This document shows positions 32,385-42,121 of a DNA stretch of 64,000 bases, piece by piece. The translations under genes and the position numbers were made by a program. The notes beneath the pieces were generated by a model. That model worked only from the letters and a program-made list of their open reading frames with translations. It was not told the origin of the DNA and ran no database searches. The DNA comes from an uncultured Clostridia bacterium (lineage in GTDB: Bacteria > Bacillota > Clostridia > Lachnospirales > CAG-274), in the NCBI GenBank assembly GCA_947630475.1, contig CANRHR010000003.1, positions 62,001 to 126,000 of the forward strand. Direction: 5' to 3'. Positions within the stretch are counted from its first letter, which is position 1; every line of letters begins with the position of its first letter.

Positions 32385-33695
32385 TTATTGCAAAATATTG
32401 TTTTCCTGCTTTATCATATTTTCTATAAATATTGCATAGCCCTTGTCAGGCTCGTTTACAAAAACATGGGTCACAGCTCCTATAAGCTTTCCATCCTGAA
32501 GAATAGGACTGCCACTCATGCCTTGTACAATTCCATTGGTTTTATTTAAAAGCTCTTTATCCGTTATTTTTATAACCATGGATTTTGAAGAATTTACGCT
32601 GTATCTGTTTATATTTATAATTTCGGCGCTATATCTTTTGCTTTCATTTCCGTCAACGCATGATATTATCTCTGCGCTTCCCTCTCTAACCTGAGAGCTT
32701 AACGCTATAGGAACGGCAGCCGAATTTAAATCGGATGTATCTTTTATTTTTCCGTATATTCCAAAACGAGTATTTGAGTAAACCTCTCCAATTATTTTAT
32801 TTTTGTCTATATTGCCTAAAAGCTCTCCCGGGCTTCCTTTCTCTCCCTTTTTTATGTCATAGATTTCTGAATTCATTATTTTGCCGTTTTTTACACTCAT
32901 AAGCTCCGCCGTATCCACATCTGTAATTCCATGTCCCAATGCTCCGAAGGTAAGAGTTTTGGGGTTATAATATGTTAATGTTCCTACTCCCTGAGTGCTG
33001 TCCCTTACCCACACTCCTATTTTGTTTTCTCCATCGCTTACTTTAACAACAGGCACTTTTTTTTCTGATATTTGGTTATCTCTTTTTATTGTCAGCTTAA
33101 TAAACGCAGCTCTACATTCATTTATCGCCATTATAAGATCTTCTTTATTCTCTGTAATTTTTTCATCCGCCTTTAATATAAGATCGCCTGCTTTCAAAAT
33201 ATTTTCACTGCTGTCTATGTTTTTACCGTCTGCGTTCTTAACTGTGCCTGTTCCCAAAACCATAATGCCGTCTGTATTTATTCTTACACCTATAGTCTTT
33301 CCGCATGGCACTGCCTTTATATCCGGCAAAACAGATAAATTTACCTCTTTAACAGGTATTCCCAAAAACCTAAGACTTATTTTAGCCGTTCCCTCCTGCT
33401 GTGCCGTAAGAGAAAATGGCTTTATCAAATTTATTTTATCATAATTTCCGATGCGCTTATTATTCAAATTTATACACGCTTTATCGGCTGAAAGTATAAC
33501 TGCCTGAGCCGGAATATTAAATTCAAACCTTTCTTCTTTTCCGGCTATAATATTTATCTCGCCCGGAAGCATTAAAAGCTTTAACAAATTTAATATTAAA
33601 ATTAACGCAAATGAAAATAATATAATATAAAACCGAAAATTTTTTTTGGGTAAAATCAAATAAGCTGAAAACAACAGCTTTAATCTTTTAAACAT
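32385..33695 (-). CDS. spoIVB: SpoIVB peptidase (sporulation signalling serine protease)
   Basis: A 436-residue protein with one N-terminal membrane segment, a PDZ-like region (about 150-215) and an S55 peptidase domain with the histidine motif ALGHGITDVDT and the serine motif GIVQGMSGSPILQDGKLIGAVTHV. In Bacillus SpoIVB is made in the forespore under sigma-G, secreted into the intermembrane space, and cleaves SpoIVFA to trigger pro-sigma-K processing. ATG 33695 is nine bases from GGAAGTG; a GTG four codons earlier touches that site. SpoIIM or Spo0A genes that may neighbour it are absent. The gene is a strong marker of endospore formation. Confidence 0.93.
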   Translation of the reverse strand: MFKRLKLLFSAYLILPKKNFRFYIILFSFALILILNLLKLLMLPGEINIIAGKEERFEFNIPAQAVILSADKACINLNNKRIGNYDKINLIKPFSLTAQQEGTAKISLRFLGIPVKEVNLSVLPDIKAVPCGKTIGVRINTDGIMVLGTGTVKNADGKNIDSSENILKAGDLILKADEKITENKEDLIMAINECRAAFIKLTIKRDNQISEKKVPVVKVSDGENKIGVWVRDSTQGVGTLTYYNPKTLTFGALGHGITDVDTAELMSVKNGKIMNSEIYDIKKGEKGSPGELLGNIDKNKIIGEVYSNTRFGIYGKIKDTSDLNSAAVPIALSSQVREGSAEIISCVDGNESKRYSAEIININRYSVNSSKSMVIKITDKELLNKTNGIVQGMSGSPILQDGKLIGAVTHVFVNEPDKGYAIFIENMIKQENNILQ

Positions 33696-33879
33696 TTTAA
33701 TTTTCACTTCCTTTTATCAAATAAAAAGACTAACATTAATTTGCCCTATGCCTAAAAAAATTAATCAGCAATTTATTTACAAAATTTTTGAGTATATGAG
33801 TTTGATTTGCAAAAGCCGCAAAAAAGAATTGATTTAAAATATAATATGGAGTAAAATTAAGTATAAGGATAATAAGTTT

Positions 33880-33907
33880 TTGACAATATACAAAAATTTG
33901 GTAAAAT
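33880..33907 (+). promoter_or_regulatory. Sigma-A type promoter upstream of the stalk-domain protein
   Basis: TTGACA (33880-33885) and TAAAAT (33902-33907) are separated by 16 bases, about 150 bp before the start codon. A second TATAAT-like box near 33975 lacks a good -35 partner. The gap 33696-34053 has no gene and is otherwise AT-rich. Confidence 0.5.
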
Positions 33908-34053
33908 TGCACAAAAAAATACAATTAAAAAAATTTATTTTAAAAAATATTTTAAAAATATCTGTTTTTATAGTATAATGTAAATACCAAAATAAATTTA
34001 AGATTATATCTCTTTAATAAAACAACGAGTTCTGCAATAAAAAGGAGATTTTT

Positions 34054-35070
34054 ATGTATAAAAAATTATGCTTCTGCATTCATAATCTGCTTTTAAGCAT
34101 TTTAATATATTTTAAATCAGGCTTTATATTACATGAAAAAAGCCGTATATCTGATGTCAAGCCTTCTCGCAGCATTATTTTTAATTTTGCCGCATTGGGT
34201 CTTTCTTTCTGCCTTACATCAGGAGTTTATGCAGCTCCTTGGGTAAATTTAAAGCTTAATTATGATTATTCGTCACATAATTACAATGCCGAAGCGGTTT
34301 ACATAAAAACAAACGGCATAGAGCTTAATGATCTTGAAATGCCGCCTATTATTATGAATAATTTTACTCTCGTGCCGGCAAGGGAGATCCTTGAAGCATT
34401 AGGCGCTGTGGTAGACTGGAAAAAAGAAACCGAAGAGCTTTTTATCGCATACGAAGACGACATAGCAATAATTAAAATAAACTCTTCACAAGCTAACTGC
34501 AACGGCGTAATAAAAGAAATGCCTGTTCCCTTTAAACTGATAAACAACAAAACAATGGTTCCTGTAAGATTTATTTCCGAAGCCTTTGGTTTTGAGGTAA
34601 ATTGGGTAAACGATGAGAGGACAATTTACATAAACAGCCCCCAAAAAATTGAATCTGAGCCAAATTATAACACAGAAAATAAAGATGTTTCCGTAGGAAT
34701 CATCGGAGGAGCCGATGGGCCTACTTCAATTTATTTAAATTCCAATGATTCTCTTGCTGAAATAAGCTTTGGCGATGATTTTTATTATGACAGAAATATG
34801 AGAAGTCTTATTATTTCATCCTCTTTTATCGAAAAGGATTCGATATCCGAGCTTGCGGATAATACGCTTAAAAAGCATTATTTTACGGCTGATTTTAAAC
34901 CCGATTCAAGTTTCCAAAACGGCCGCTGCACAGTAAACGATGAAAATATAGCAAGTATCGATTTTATTAACGACAACGGAAAAATAATTATATGCTTTAA
35001 CGAAAAAAATTCTGTTAATTATAAGGTTTATGAAGAAGGAGATAATATCTGTATTAAACCTTTTACATAA
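34054..35070 (+). CDS. Exported protein with copper amine oxidase N-terminal (stalk) domain
   Basis: A 338-residue protein with two hydrophobic N-terminal segments (5-22 and 41-60, the latter ending VYAAPW like a signal peptide cleavage site). It has a stalk/CuAO-N domain (about 83-195) with paired motifs NFTLVPAREILEALGAVVDW and NKTMVPVRFISEAFGFEVNW, a short linker, and a C-terminal beta-rich region resembling an AMIN domain. Such proteins are cell-surface parts in Clostridia, often attached to amidases. The linker carries GIIGGADGPTSI (215-226), a motif best known from the beta subunit of sodium-pumping decarboxylases. No catalytic domain is present. Confidence 0.75.
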   Translation: MYKKLCFCIHNLLLSILIYFKSGFILHEKSRISDVKPSRSIIFNFAALGLSFCLTSGVYAAPWVNLKLNYDYSSHNYNAEAVYIKTNGIELNDLEMPPIIMNNFTLVPAREILEALGAVVDWKKETEELFIAYEDDIAIIKINSSQANCNGVIKEMPVPFKLINNKTMVPVRFISEAFGFEVNWVNDERTIYINSPQKIESEPNYNTENKDVSVGIIGGADGPTSIYLNSNDSLAEISFGDDFYYDRNMRSLIISSSFIEKDSISELADNTLKKHYFTADFKPDSSFQNGRCTVNDENIASIDFINDNGKIIICFNEKNSVNYKVYEEGDNICIKPFT

Positions 35071-35096
35071 AAAATTAATACATCTAAAAAACATAC

Positions 35097-35127
35097 AAAA
35101 AGACAGCGTCATATTTTGCTGTTTTTT
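35097..35127 (+). terminator. Intrinsic terminator after the stalk-domain gene
   Basis: ACAGC (35103-35107) pairs with GCTGT (35118-35122), flanked by an A run on the left and a six-T run on the right that extend the stem. It sits 27 bp after the stop codon. Confidence 0.6.
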
Positions 35128-35207
35128 ACTGCTGATAAATTTTATTACTTATTTTTGCTGAATTTATATAACCTTGCTTTTAAGGGTTATGGAGGTGGAA
35201 TATTTAT

Positions 35208-36236
35208 ATGGCAAGAATAGTGGTTGCTTCATACCAAAACGAATTAAGACAACTTCTGCAAAGAGGTATAACCGGCTTAACTGTTAAAACAGCCTATAAT
35301 ATAGTTGAAGCTTCGGCAAACTTTCGCCAAGGTGATATGAATGTCCTTATTTTTGACCTTGACAGCGGCTCCGGAGCAACAAGGTACCTTGACAGACTTA
35401 CAAAAGAATATAACCTTTTGGTTATTTTAACAGGCTCTGATACCAAAAAAGCTATGGACTTCGTCCGCAAGGGCTACGAAGAATTTATTATAAAGCCCGA
35501 TGATTACAAAAACATAAGATATACAAACGAATTTGTTTTGAGTATAGTTCAAAGAATAAAAACCGTTCTTTCGGAAAAATATAAAAAAGTTGAAACAAAA
35601 AAATCTCCCTACGGAAAATACAGTTCATTTGCCACAAAAGATTTTTCAAGCAAATTTTCCAATAAAGACGGAGAATTTGTTATAGCCATTGCCTCGTCAA
35701 CAGGCGGCACCGAAGCTCTTCCGAGAATTTTAACAAAACTTCCGGAGGATATGCCTCCTATTCTCATAGTTCAGCATTTTCCTCCCAATTTTGCAAGATA
35801 TTTTTGCCAAAGGATAAATAAACTGTGCAAGGTTAACGTTAAGGTTGCCGACAGCTTTGAATATATTTCAAGAGGCAATGTATATATGGCGGATGGAGAA
35901 AGTCATATGGTTTTAAAAAGAAAAGACGGTCGTCTTGTTGTAGAAAAAACCGAGGGCGTAAGAGTAAACGGAGTTATGCCGTCTGCTGATATATTATTTC
36001 ACTCCATTGCAGATATCATGAAAGATAAAGCAATAGGAATTGTTATGACAGGAATGGGCTGTGACGGAGCCAAAGGTCTTTATTCCATGAAAGCATCCGG
36101 CGCAAGGACAATCGCTCAGGATAAGGAAACAAGCATTATTTTTGGTATGGCTAAGGTTTCAAAGGATATAGGCGCCGTAGATGAACTTGTAGCTCTTGAT
36201 GACATTGCCTCAAGACTTGTTGCTTTATCAAAATAA
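35208..36236 (+). CDS. cheB: CheB-type protein-glutamate methylesterase with degenerate receiver
   Basis: A 342-residue protein. The C-terminal CheB domain (about 155-340) has the full catalytic triad: Ser164 in ASSTGGTEAL, His190 in VQHFPPNF and Asp286 in TGMGCDGAKG. It should remove methyl groups from, or deamidate, chemoreceptor glutamates. The N-terminal ~110 residues resemble a receiver with a possible acceptor Asp50 (VLIFDLDS) and lysine in IIKPDD, but the acidic pair at the strand 1 end reads A-S. No other chemotaxis gene is adjacent. The start follows GGAGGTGG. Confidence 0.88.
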   Translation: MARIVVASYQNELRQLLQRGITGLTVKTAYNIVEASANFRQGDMNVLIFDLDSGSGATRYLDRLTKEYNLLVILTGSDTKKAMDFVRKGYEEFIIKPDDYKNIRYTNEFVLSIVQRIKTVLSEKYKKVETKKSPYGKYSSFATKDFSSKFSNKDGEFVIAIASSTGGTEALPRILTKLPEDMPPILIVQHFPPNFARYFCQRINKLCKVNVKVADSFEYISRGNVYMADGESHMVLKRKDGRLVVEKTEGVRVNGVMPSADILFHSIADIMKDKAIGIVMTGMGCDGAKGLYSMKASGARTIAQDKETSIIFGMAKVSKDIGAVDELVALDDIASRLVALSK

Positions 36237-36253
36237 AACAAATAAGTCGGGAA

Positions 36254-36298
36254 AATCTGAAAACTCATGCTTGTATATTTCAAGACAGCTTTCAGATT
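36254..36298. terminator. Long-loop inverted repeat between convergent cheB and kinase genes
   Basis: AATCTGAAA (36254-36262) and TTTCAGATT (36290-36298) pair, with GGG and CCC just outside. The loop is 27 bases and there is no clear T run. It is positioned to serve as a bidirectional terminator. Confidence 0.4.
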
Positions 36299-36312
36299 AT
36301 CCCTGTGCCGCC

Positions 36313-37059
36313 CTACTGATAATCTATAATATCAATCCATTTCATAAGAAAATCCCTTTCATTATCATTCCCTTTAGAAAGCCTTGCAGCCGCAGCTATA
36401 GGAAGCCATTGCTGAACATATTGTTTAGCCGTATCGCTTTTTTTGCAAAACAAATCTATATATAGCTGTGCCGCTTCGGTATCACCCTCAAGATTAAAAA
36501 GAAGATAGGTGGTAGCGGCATCAGAGCTTGCATTTCCTTGTGATGCATGGGACCAATCCAAAATATATGCGCTACCTTCAACGCCTATTATAATATTTGT
36601 AGGGTTATAATCTCCATGGCAAACCTTTTTATGCTTAGGCATACTCTCAAGCCTTGTATGAAGCTCATATCTTGTGGTTGCATCCAAATCAGCCGCACTT
36701 ATTTTTTCATTCATTTTATCTTTAAGCTTATTAAGCCCGTAAGCTGTTTTTGAATGCATCTGAAGCTGAATTTCAACAAATTTTTCAATATATTTATCCA
36801 AATTTTCTCTATCCTCTTTTATCATCGAAGCCAAAGTTCTGCCCTCTATAAATGTAGAGGTGATAGCCCATTTCCCATCTATTTTGGAAACCTCCAAAAT
36901 TTTGGGAATGTTTAATCCGGTCTGCTCAACTCTTGCCTGATTAAGCGCCTCATTAAGTATATCAGCTTTTGAGTATTCACTGTCAAACACCTTAACTGCC
37001 GTATCACCAACCCTATAGATCTTTTTGCCCGGTCTTTGGGCTATAATATTATTTTCCAT
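36313..37059 (-). CDS. Aminoglycoside phosphotransferase-fold kinase, substrate unknown
   Basis: A 248-residue protein with the APH/choline kinase fold: catalytic loop CHGDYNPTNIII and metal-binding YILDWSHASQGN. ATG 37059 follows GGGAG by eight bases. The N-lobe reads KKIYRVGDTAVKVF with a probable nucleotide-binding lysine. Family members phosphorylate aminoglycosides, choline, homoserine or protein targets; this sequence resembles uncharacterised Clostridial members more than resistance enzymes. It lies 17 bp after adhE on the same strand and is probably co-transcribed with it. Confidence 0.8.
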   Translation of the reverse strand: MENNIIAQRPGKKIYRVGDTAVKVFDSEYSKADILNEALNQARVEQTGLNIPKILEVSKIDGKWAITSTFIEGRTLASMIKEDRENLDKYIEKFVEIQLQMHSKTAYGLNKLKDKMNEKISAADLDATTRYELHTRLESMPKHKKVCHGDYNPTNIIIGVEGSAYILDWSHASQGNASSDAATTYLLFNLEGDTEAAQLYIDLFCKKSDTAKQYVQQWLPIAAAARLSKGNDNERDFLMKWIDIIDYQ

Positions 37060-37076
37060 AATCAATTCTCCCTTAA

Positions 37077-39692
37077 TTATTCGCCATAATATGCCTTAAG
37101 ATATATCTGCTTTATTTCTTCAAGCATAGGATACCTTGGGTTTTCCCCTGTACACTGGTCATCAAACGCCAGATTTGTCATTTCATCCAATGAATTAAGA
37201 AAATCCTCTTCTGTAATGCCGTAATCTCTTATCGTTTTTTTAATCCCTATTTTATTTTTAAGTTTTTCAATCTCTCCGATAAGCAATTCCAATGTCTGCC
37301 AATCGTTTTCTCCTTTTATTGAACAAAATTCAGCACATTCGGCATATCTTTCCAAGGTGTGAGGATATTGATACTGAGAAAACGTACCCATCTTATGTGG
37401 TTTATCCGAAGCATTAAATCTCATAACCTCAGTTATAAGCAGAGCATTTGCTATGCCATGTGGAAGATGGTGAAACGAGCCAAGCTTATGCGCCATAGAA
37501 TGGCACAATCCCAAAAAAGCATTGGCAAAAGCAATACCCGCTATTGTTGATGCATCAGCCATTTTTTCTCTTGCATGCATATCAGCCGCACCATTTTCAT
37601 AAGCTGCAGGCAGATATTTAAATATATTTTTCACTGCAATTAACGCCAATCCATCGGTATAATCGCTTGCCATTAAAGAAACATATGCCTCCAAGGCGTG
37701 TGTAAGAGCATCTATACCCGAAGCGGCGGTAAGCTCTTTAGGCTGATTCTTCATATTATCCACATCGATTATTGCCATATTCGGCAAAAGCTCATAATCG
37801 GCAAGAGGATATTTAAGAGATGAGCTTTCATCTGTTATAACTGCAAAGGGAGTAACCTCGGAGCCTGTTCCCGAAGAAGTTGGTATGGCTACAAAATAAG
37901 CCTTTTTGCCCATAGAAGGAAATGAATAAATTCTCTTTCTTATATCCATAAATCTCATTGCCATATCAAGGAAATCTGCATCAGGATGCTCATATAAAAC
38001 CCACATAATTTTTGCAGCGTCCATTGCAGAACCTCCTCCTATTGCTATAATAACATCAGGCTCAAAATCCGACATAGCCTTTGCCCCCTCTTTTGCGCTG
38101 CCAAGAGTAGGATCCGGAGAAACATTATAAAAACAGTTGTATTTTATACCCATCTCATTAAGCTTATCCGTAACAGGCTTTGTATATTCATTATCATATA
38201 AAAATTTGTCTGTTACTATAAATGCTTTTTTCTTATTTAATACCGTTTTAAGCTCATTAAGAGCAATAGGCATACAGCCTTTTTTAAAATAAATTTTTTG
38301 GGGTGTTCTTAACCAAAGCATATTTTCTCTCCTATGAGCAACTGTTTTTATATTAAGAAGATGCTTTACGCCAACGTTGTCTGAAACCGAATTTCCTCCC
38401 CAAGAGCCACAGCCTAGGGTTAAAGACGGATCAAGATTAAAGTTGTACAAATCCCCTATTCCCCCTTGAGATGAAGGAGTATTTATAAGTATTCGGCAGG
38501 TTTTCATAGCCTCTTCATATTTGTTCAGCTTTTCAGTTTCATTCGTGTTTATATAAATTGACGAGGTATGTCCATAACCTCCGTCATGAACAAGCTGTTC
38601 TGATTTTTTTACTGCTTCATCAAAGCTTTTCGCTCTGTACATTGCTAAAACAGGCGAAAGCTTTTCATGAGCAAGCTCCTCGGAGGCATCGGCTCTTTCA
38701 ACCTCCGCTATCAATATCTTAGTATCACCGCTTACGTTAATTCCCGCCATTGAAGCGATTTTAAAAGCGCTTTGTCCTACAATTTTCGCATTTAAGGCTC
38801 CGTTTATAATAATTGTTTTTCTAAGCTTGTCGGTTTCATCGGGAGTAAGAAAATAACAGCCTCTTTTTATAAATTCATTTTTTACTTCATCATAAATATT
38901 TTCTAAAACCGTTACAGATTGTTCACAAGCACATATCATGCCGTTATCAAATGTTTTTGAATGTATTATCGATGAAACCGCCATTTTTATATCGGCGCTT
39001 TCATCGATAATAACAGGCGTATTTCCTGCCCCCACACCAAGAGCGGGCTTGCCGGATGAATATGCCGACTTTACCATGCCCGGGCCGCCTGTTGCCAAAA
39101 TAATATCCGAATTTTTCATAACCAAATCTGTAAGCTCCAAAGACGGTTCATCTATCCAGCCTATGATTCCATCGGGCGCACCTGCTTCAACCGCCGCCTT
39201 AAGAAGAATCTTTGCGGCTTCAATTGTAGAATTTTTTGCTCTTGGATGAGGGCTTATAATAATTGCGTTTCTTGTTTTTAATGCTATAAGTATTTTAAAT
39301 ATTGTTGTAGATGTTGGATTAGTGGTAGGTATGACAGCGGAAATAAGACCTATCGGCTCTGCAATCTTTTTTGTTCCATATGAAGAATTTTCTTCAATCA
39401 CTCCACAGGTTAGAGTATTCTTATATTTATTGTAAATATACTCTGAGGCATAATGGTTTTTAATCGCTTTATCCTCAATAATACCCATAGATGTTTCTTC
39501 AACAGCCATTCTTGCAAGAGGTATCCTCTGTTTATTTGCGGCTGAAGCAGCGGCAAAGAAAATTTTGTCAACCTGCTGTTGGCTGAATTTTGCAAAATCT
39601 TTTTGGATTTTTTTCATATTCTCCATTTTTTCAATCAAAGCATTAGGATTGTCAATAAAATCTGTTTTAACTTCTCTGCTGCCATTATCCAT
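37077..39692 (-). CDS. adhE: Bifunctional acetaldehyde-CoA/alcohol dehydrogenase
   Basis: An 871-residue fermentative enzyme. The N-terminal aldehyde dehydrogenase part (about 15-440) has catalytic cysteine in NGMICACEQS; the C-terminal iron-dependent alcohol dehydrogenase part (about 455-870) has IGGGSAMDAAK, GTGSEVTPFAV and metal ligands in HSMAHKLG and HHLPHGIANA. It reduces acetyl-CoA via acetaldehyde to ethanol, regenerating two NAD+, and forms spirosome filaments in other bacteria. The start follows AAAGGAGAG. It lies 40 bp after the amidohydrolase gene, in a pepD-amidohydrolase-adhE-kinase run. Confidence 0.96.
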   Translation of the reverse strand: MDNGSREVKTDFIDNPNALIEKMENMKKIQKDFAKFSQQQVDKIFFAAASAANKQRIPLARMAVEETSMGIIEDKAIKNHYASEYIYNKYKNTLTCGVIEENSSYGTKKIAEPIGLISAVIPTTNPTSTTIFKILIALKTRNAIIISPHPRAKNSTIEAAKILLKAAVEAGAPDGIIGWIDEPSLELTDLVMKNSDIILATGGPGMVKSAYSSGKPALGVGAGNTPVIIDESADIKMAVSSIIHSKTFDNGMICACEQSVTVLENIYDEVKNEFIKRGCYFLTPDETDKLRKTIIINGALNAKIVGQSAFKIASMAGINVSGDTKILIAEVERADASEELAHEKLSPVLAMYRAKSFDEAVKKSEQLVHDGGYGHTSSIYINTNETEKLNKYEEAMKTCRILINTPSSQGGIGDLYNFNLDPSLTLGCGSWGGNSVSDNVGVKHLLNIKTVAHRRENMLWLRTPQKIYFKKGCMPIALNELKTVLNKKKAFIVTDKFLYDNEYTKPVTDKLNEMGIKYNCFYNVSPDPTLGSAKEGAKAMSDFEPDVIIAIGGGSAMDAAKIMWVLYEHPDADFLDMAMRFMDIRKRIYSFPSMGKKAYFVAIPTSSGTGSEVTPFAVITDESSSLKYPLADYELLPNMAIIDVDNMKNQPKELTAASGIDALTHALEAYVSLMASDYTDGLALIAVKNIFKYLPAAYENGAADMHAREKMADASTIAGIAFANAFLGLCHSMAHKLGSFHHLPHGIANALLITEVMRFNASDKPHKMGTFSQYQYPHTLERYAECAEFCSIKGENDWQTLELLIGEIEKLKNKIGIKKTIRDYGITEEDFLNSLDEMTNLAFDDQCTGENPRYPMLEEIKQIYLKAYYGE

Positions 39693-39732
39693 ATAAATTC
39701 TCTCCTTTTAAACATAATGATCGAGAATTTCC

Positions 39733-40506
39733 CTAAATTTTCAAAATCCTTTTTGCATTGGCATAAAAAATATTTTCATAATCCTTATCTTTCAGTTTTT
39801 CAAACAAAACGGCATTCACATACATAGCCGGATTGCAGATGGGATAATCCGTGCCAAAAAGAAAACGCTCGCTTCCTACTTGTTTAACTCCGTAAGCAAT
39901 CAAGCCATATCTAAAAATACCTGTTCCGCTGAAATCAAGATAATAGTTATCATATTTTTTAATTCTGTCAATATGCCTTAAAAACGCCTCTTTATCCATA
40001 GGATGAGCGGCAATAAATTTTATATCGGGAAATCTTTTAAGTGCTTCTTCAATGCTTTCTTCCTTTTGAGTATGAAGACTTACAACCATATCGAGCCTGT
40101 TTATTTCTTCATAAATTAATTCCATTTTTTCATCATAATAATTTTCCCAGCCCATAAAATAAGGTACAAGCTCTCCTACAAGCTTAACGCCTGCCTCTTT
40201 CATTCTTCTAAGCTCCGATACAGACTGCTGTACAAAATTAGGATGAATATGAATCCCCGGTATATAAAAATCTCCAAATAAATTTTTCAACTTCAGCGCT
40301 TCATCGTTAAGGGCTTTTACTTCATCAAAACTGTTTGCTTTTATTCTTTCAATAACGCTTCCGCAGGCATAATCTATGCCTGCCCTTTTTAAATCATCTT
40401 TTATATCCGAATATTCATTTACAGTATCATCATAAAAACATACATTTCTGCTTTTTTTAATAAATGGGTGAATATGAAAATCAATAACTTCAATTCCTTT
40501 TATCAT
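39733..40506 (-). CDS. Amidohydrolase family metal-dependent hydrolase
   Basis: A 257-residue TIM-barrel protein with metal motif DFHIHPF at the first strand, then GIHIHPNF, LHTQKEE, AAHPMDKEAF and GTDYP, the usual ligand positions of the amidohydrolase_2 family. Such proteins hydrolyse or decarboxylate small cyclic substrates; the specific substrate cannot be told. It starts after AGGAGAA, 38 bp downstream of pepD, and precedes adhE, so the three may share a promoter although a metabolic link is not obvious. Confidence 0.82.
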   Translation of the reverse strand: MIKGIEVIDFHIHPFIKKSRNVCFYDDTVNEYSDIKDDLKRAGIDYACGSVIERIKANSFDEVKALNDEALKLKNLFGDFYIPGIHIHPNFVQQSVSELRRMKEAGVKLVGELVPYFMGWENYYDEKMELIYEEINRLDMVVSLHTQKEESIEEALKRFPDIKFIAAHPMDKEAFLRHIDRIKKYDNYYLDFSGTGIFRYGLIAYGVKQVGSERFLFGTDYPICNPAMYVNAVLFEKLKDKDYENIFYANAKRILKI

Positions 40507-40544
40507 AATTATTTTCTCCTGTTTTATATATAAAATACTATTTT

Positions 40545-41999
40545 TTATTTATTTGAATAAGATTTTAAAAATTCAACCAAAAGTTTCCAAGTTCTTTCAA
40601 CGGAAGATATGCTCATTCTTTCTTTAACAGTGTGAATATCATAAAGATTAGGTCCAAATGACAGCATATCCATATCGGGAAGCTTTTTTGCAAAAATTCC
40701 ACATTCAAGCCCCGCATGAACAATATCTATAACCGGCTCTGTATTAAATAATTTTTTATAGATATCAGTCATTTTGTCCCTTAGAGGAGAATTTTTCCTA
40801 AACTCCCAAGCCGGATAATCCCCTTTAAAGCTAAATTCAGCCCCTGCCAATTCACTTAAAGCCTTAATCTGATCAAGAATATAATATTTTTTGCTTGCAA
40901 TTGAGCTTCTTACAGAGCAGATAACAGATACACAATCATTAACTGTTTTTATTATTCCTATATTATCGGAGCTTTCCGGAAGATTTTCAATATCTGTGCT
41001 TAAGCTCTGCACTCCATTGGGAACAGAAAGCATAAACTTTAAAATATTTTGAAAATCACAATCAGAAAACACTGAATTTAAACTTTCTTGCTTTTCTGTT
41101 GATATAAATACGCCATTATCCGAATTTTTCAGTTCATTTTTAACTTTTTCTTCAAATCGTTTTATACATTCGGCAGCTATGGCTTCTTCACTTTTGTCTA
41201 TGCCTATTACCGCCCAAGACATTTCGGCAATTGCATTATCCTTAGCACCTCCGGATATCGAATTAAGCTTAAGTTTAACATTTTTATTTAATTCGTTAAC
41301 AGTTCTTGCTAAAATTTTTATGGCATTTCCTCTTTCTTTATCTATATCTATGCCGGAATGACCTCCCTTAAGGCCTCCAACGGTTATTTTAAAAAATAAA
41401 AGACTTTCATCAGGCTTTTCAAGCTTTACTTTAAATTTTGTTTCTGTTTTTAATCCTCCGGCGCAGCCTTGTGTAAATACCCCTTCCTGCTCGGAGTCTA
41501 TATTCAAAAGCGTCCTGCCCTCAAGAAGTGAAGCATCGAATGCATTTGCTCCGTTCATGCCGACTTCTTCATCAACAGTAATCAATACTTCTATTGGAGG
41601 GTGTTCTATTTCATCACTGTCTAAAACCGCAAGAGCCATAGCCACGGCAATACCGTCATCACCTCCAAGGCTTGTTCCGTCAGCCATTATAAAATCACCG
41701 TCATATATCAATTTAATTGGATCTGTGTCAAAATTATGTTTAGAATCTATATTTTTAACACAAACCATATCCATATGACCTTGCAGAACAACAGCAGGAA
41801 ATTTTTCAAAGCCCGGCGAAGCCGGCTTTTTTATAAGCACATTCATAGCATTATCTTGATGATAGTATAAGCCTCTTTCTTTAGCAAAGCTTACAAGGAA
41901 ATCACTTATCTGTTTTTCATTTCCGCTTGAGCGTGGAATTTGACTGATTTTTTCAAAAAAATAAAAAACAGATTCACAGCTTGTGTTTTTAATATTCAT
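40545..41999 (-). CDS. pepD: Beta-Ala-His/aminoacyl-histidine dipeptidase (PepD, M20 family)
   Basis: A 484-residue cytoplasmic dizinc dipeptidase. Metal and catalytic motifs are visible: LQGHMDMV (His, Asp), GTSLGGDDGIA (bridging Asp), TVDEEVGMNGA (catalytic Glu and metal Glu), NIDSEQEG and HAGLECGIF near the end; the lid domain carries KGGHSGIDI. It hydrolyses Xaa-His and other dipeptides, providing amino acids. The start follows AAGGAG. It is probably the first gene of the leftward run that ends with the kinase gene at 36313. Confidence 0.94.
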   Translation of the reverse strand: MNIKNTSCESVFYFFEKISQIPRSSGNEKQISDFLVSFAKERGLYYHQDNAMNVLIKKPASPGFEKFPAVVLQGHMDMVCVKNIDSKHNFDTDPIKLIYDGDFIMADGTSLGGDDGIAVAMALAVLDSDEIEHPPIEVLITVDEEVGMNGANAFDASLLEGRTLLNIDSEQEGVFTQGCAGGLKTETKFKVKLEKPDESLLFFKITVGGLKGGHSGIDIDKERGNAIKILARTVNELNKNVKLKLNSISGGAKDNAIAEMSWAVIGIDKSEEAIAAECIKRFEEKVKNELKNSDNGVFISTEKQESLNSVFSDCDFQNILKFMLSVPNGVQSLSTDIENLPESSDNIGIIKTVNDCVSVICSVRSSIASKKYYILDQIKALSELAGAEFSFKGDYPAWEFRKNSPLRDKMTDIYKKLFNTEPVIDIVHAGLECGIFAKKLPDMDMLSFGPNLYDIHTVKERMSISSVERTWKLLVEFLKSYSNK

Positions 42000-42037
42000 A
42001 ATATCAATCTCCTTAAATATTAATACTTTTTATTATA

Positions 42038-42065
42038 ACAAAATCGGACGTTTTTAACGCCCGAT
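42038..42065 (-). terminator. Intrinsic terminator after the UPF0210 gene
   Basis: Read on the minus strand, ATCGGGCGTT and AACGTCCGAT pair across AAA with one G-U wobble; TTTTG follows. The wobble pairs only in the minus-strand transcript (the plus strand would have A-C), which fixes the orientation. It also lies in the promoter region of pepD. Confidence 0.65.
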
Positions 42066-42121
42066 TAATATATTCAATGATATTTTCTCAGCTTACTCTT
42101 ATTACCTGTCAAATTATTGCC

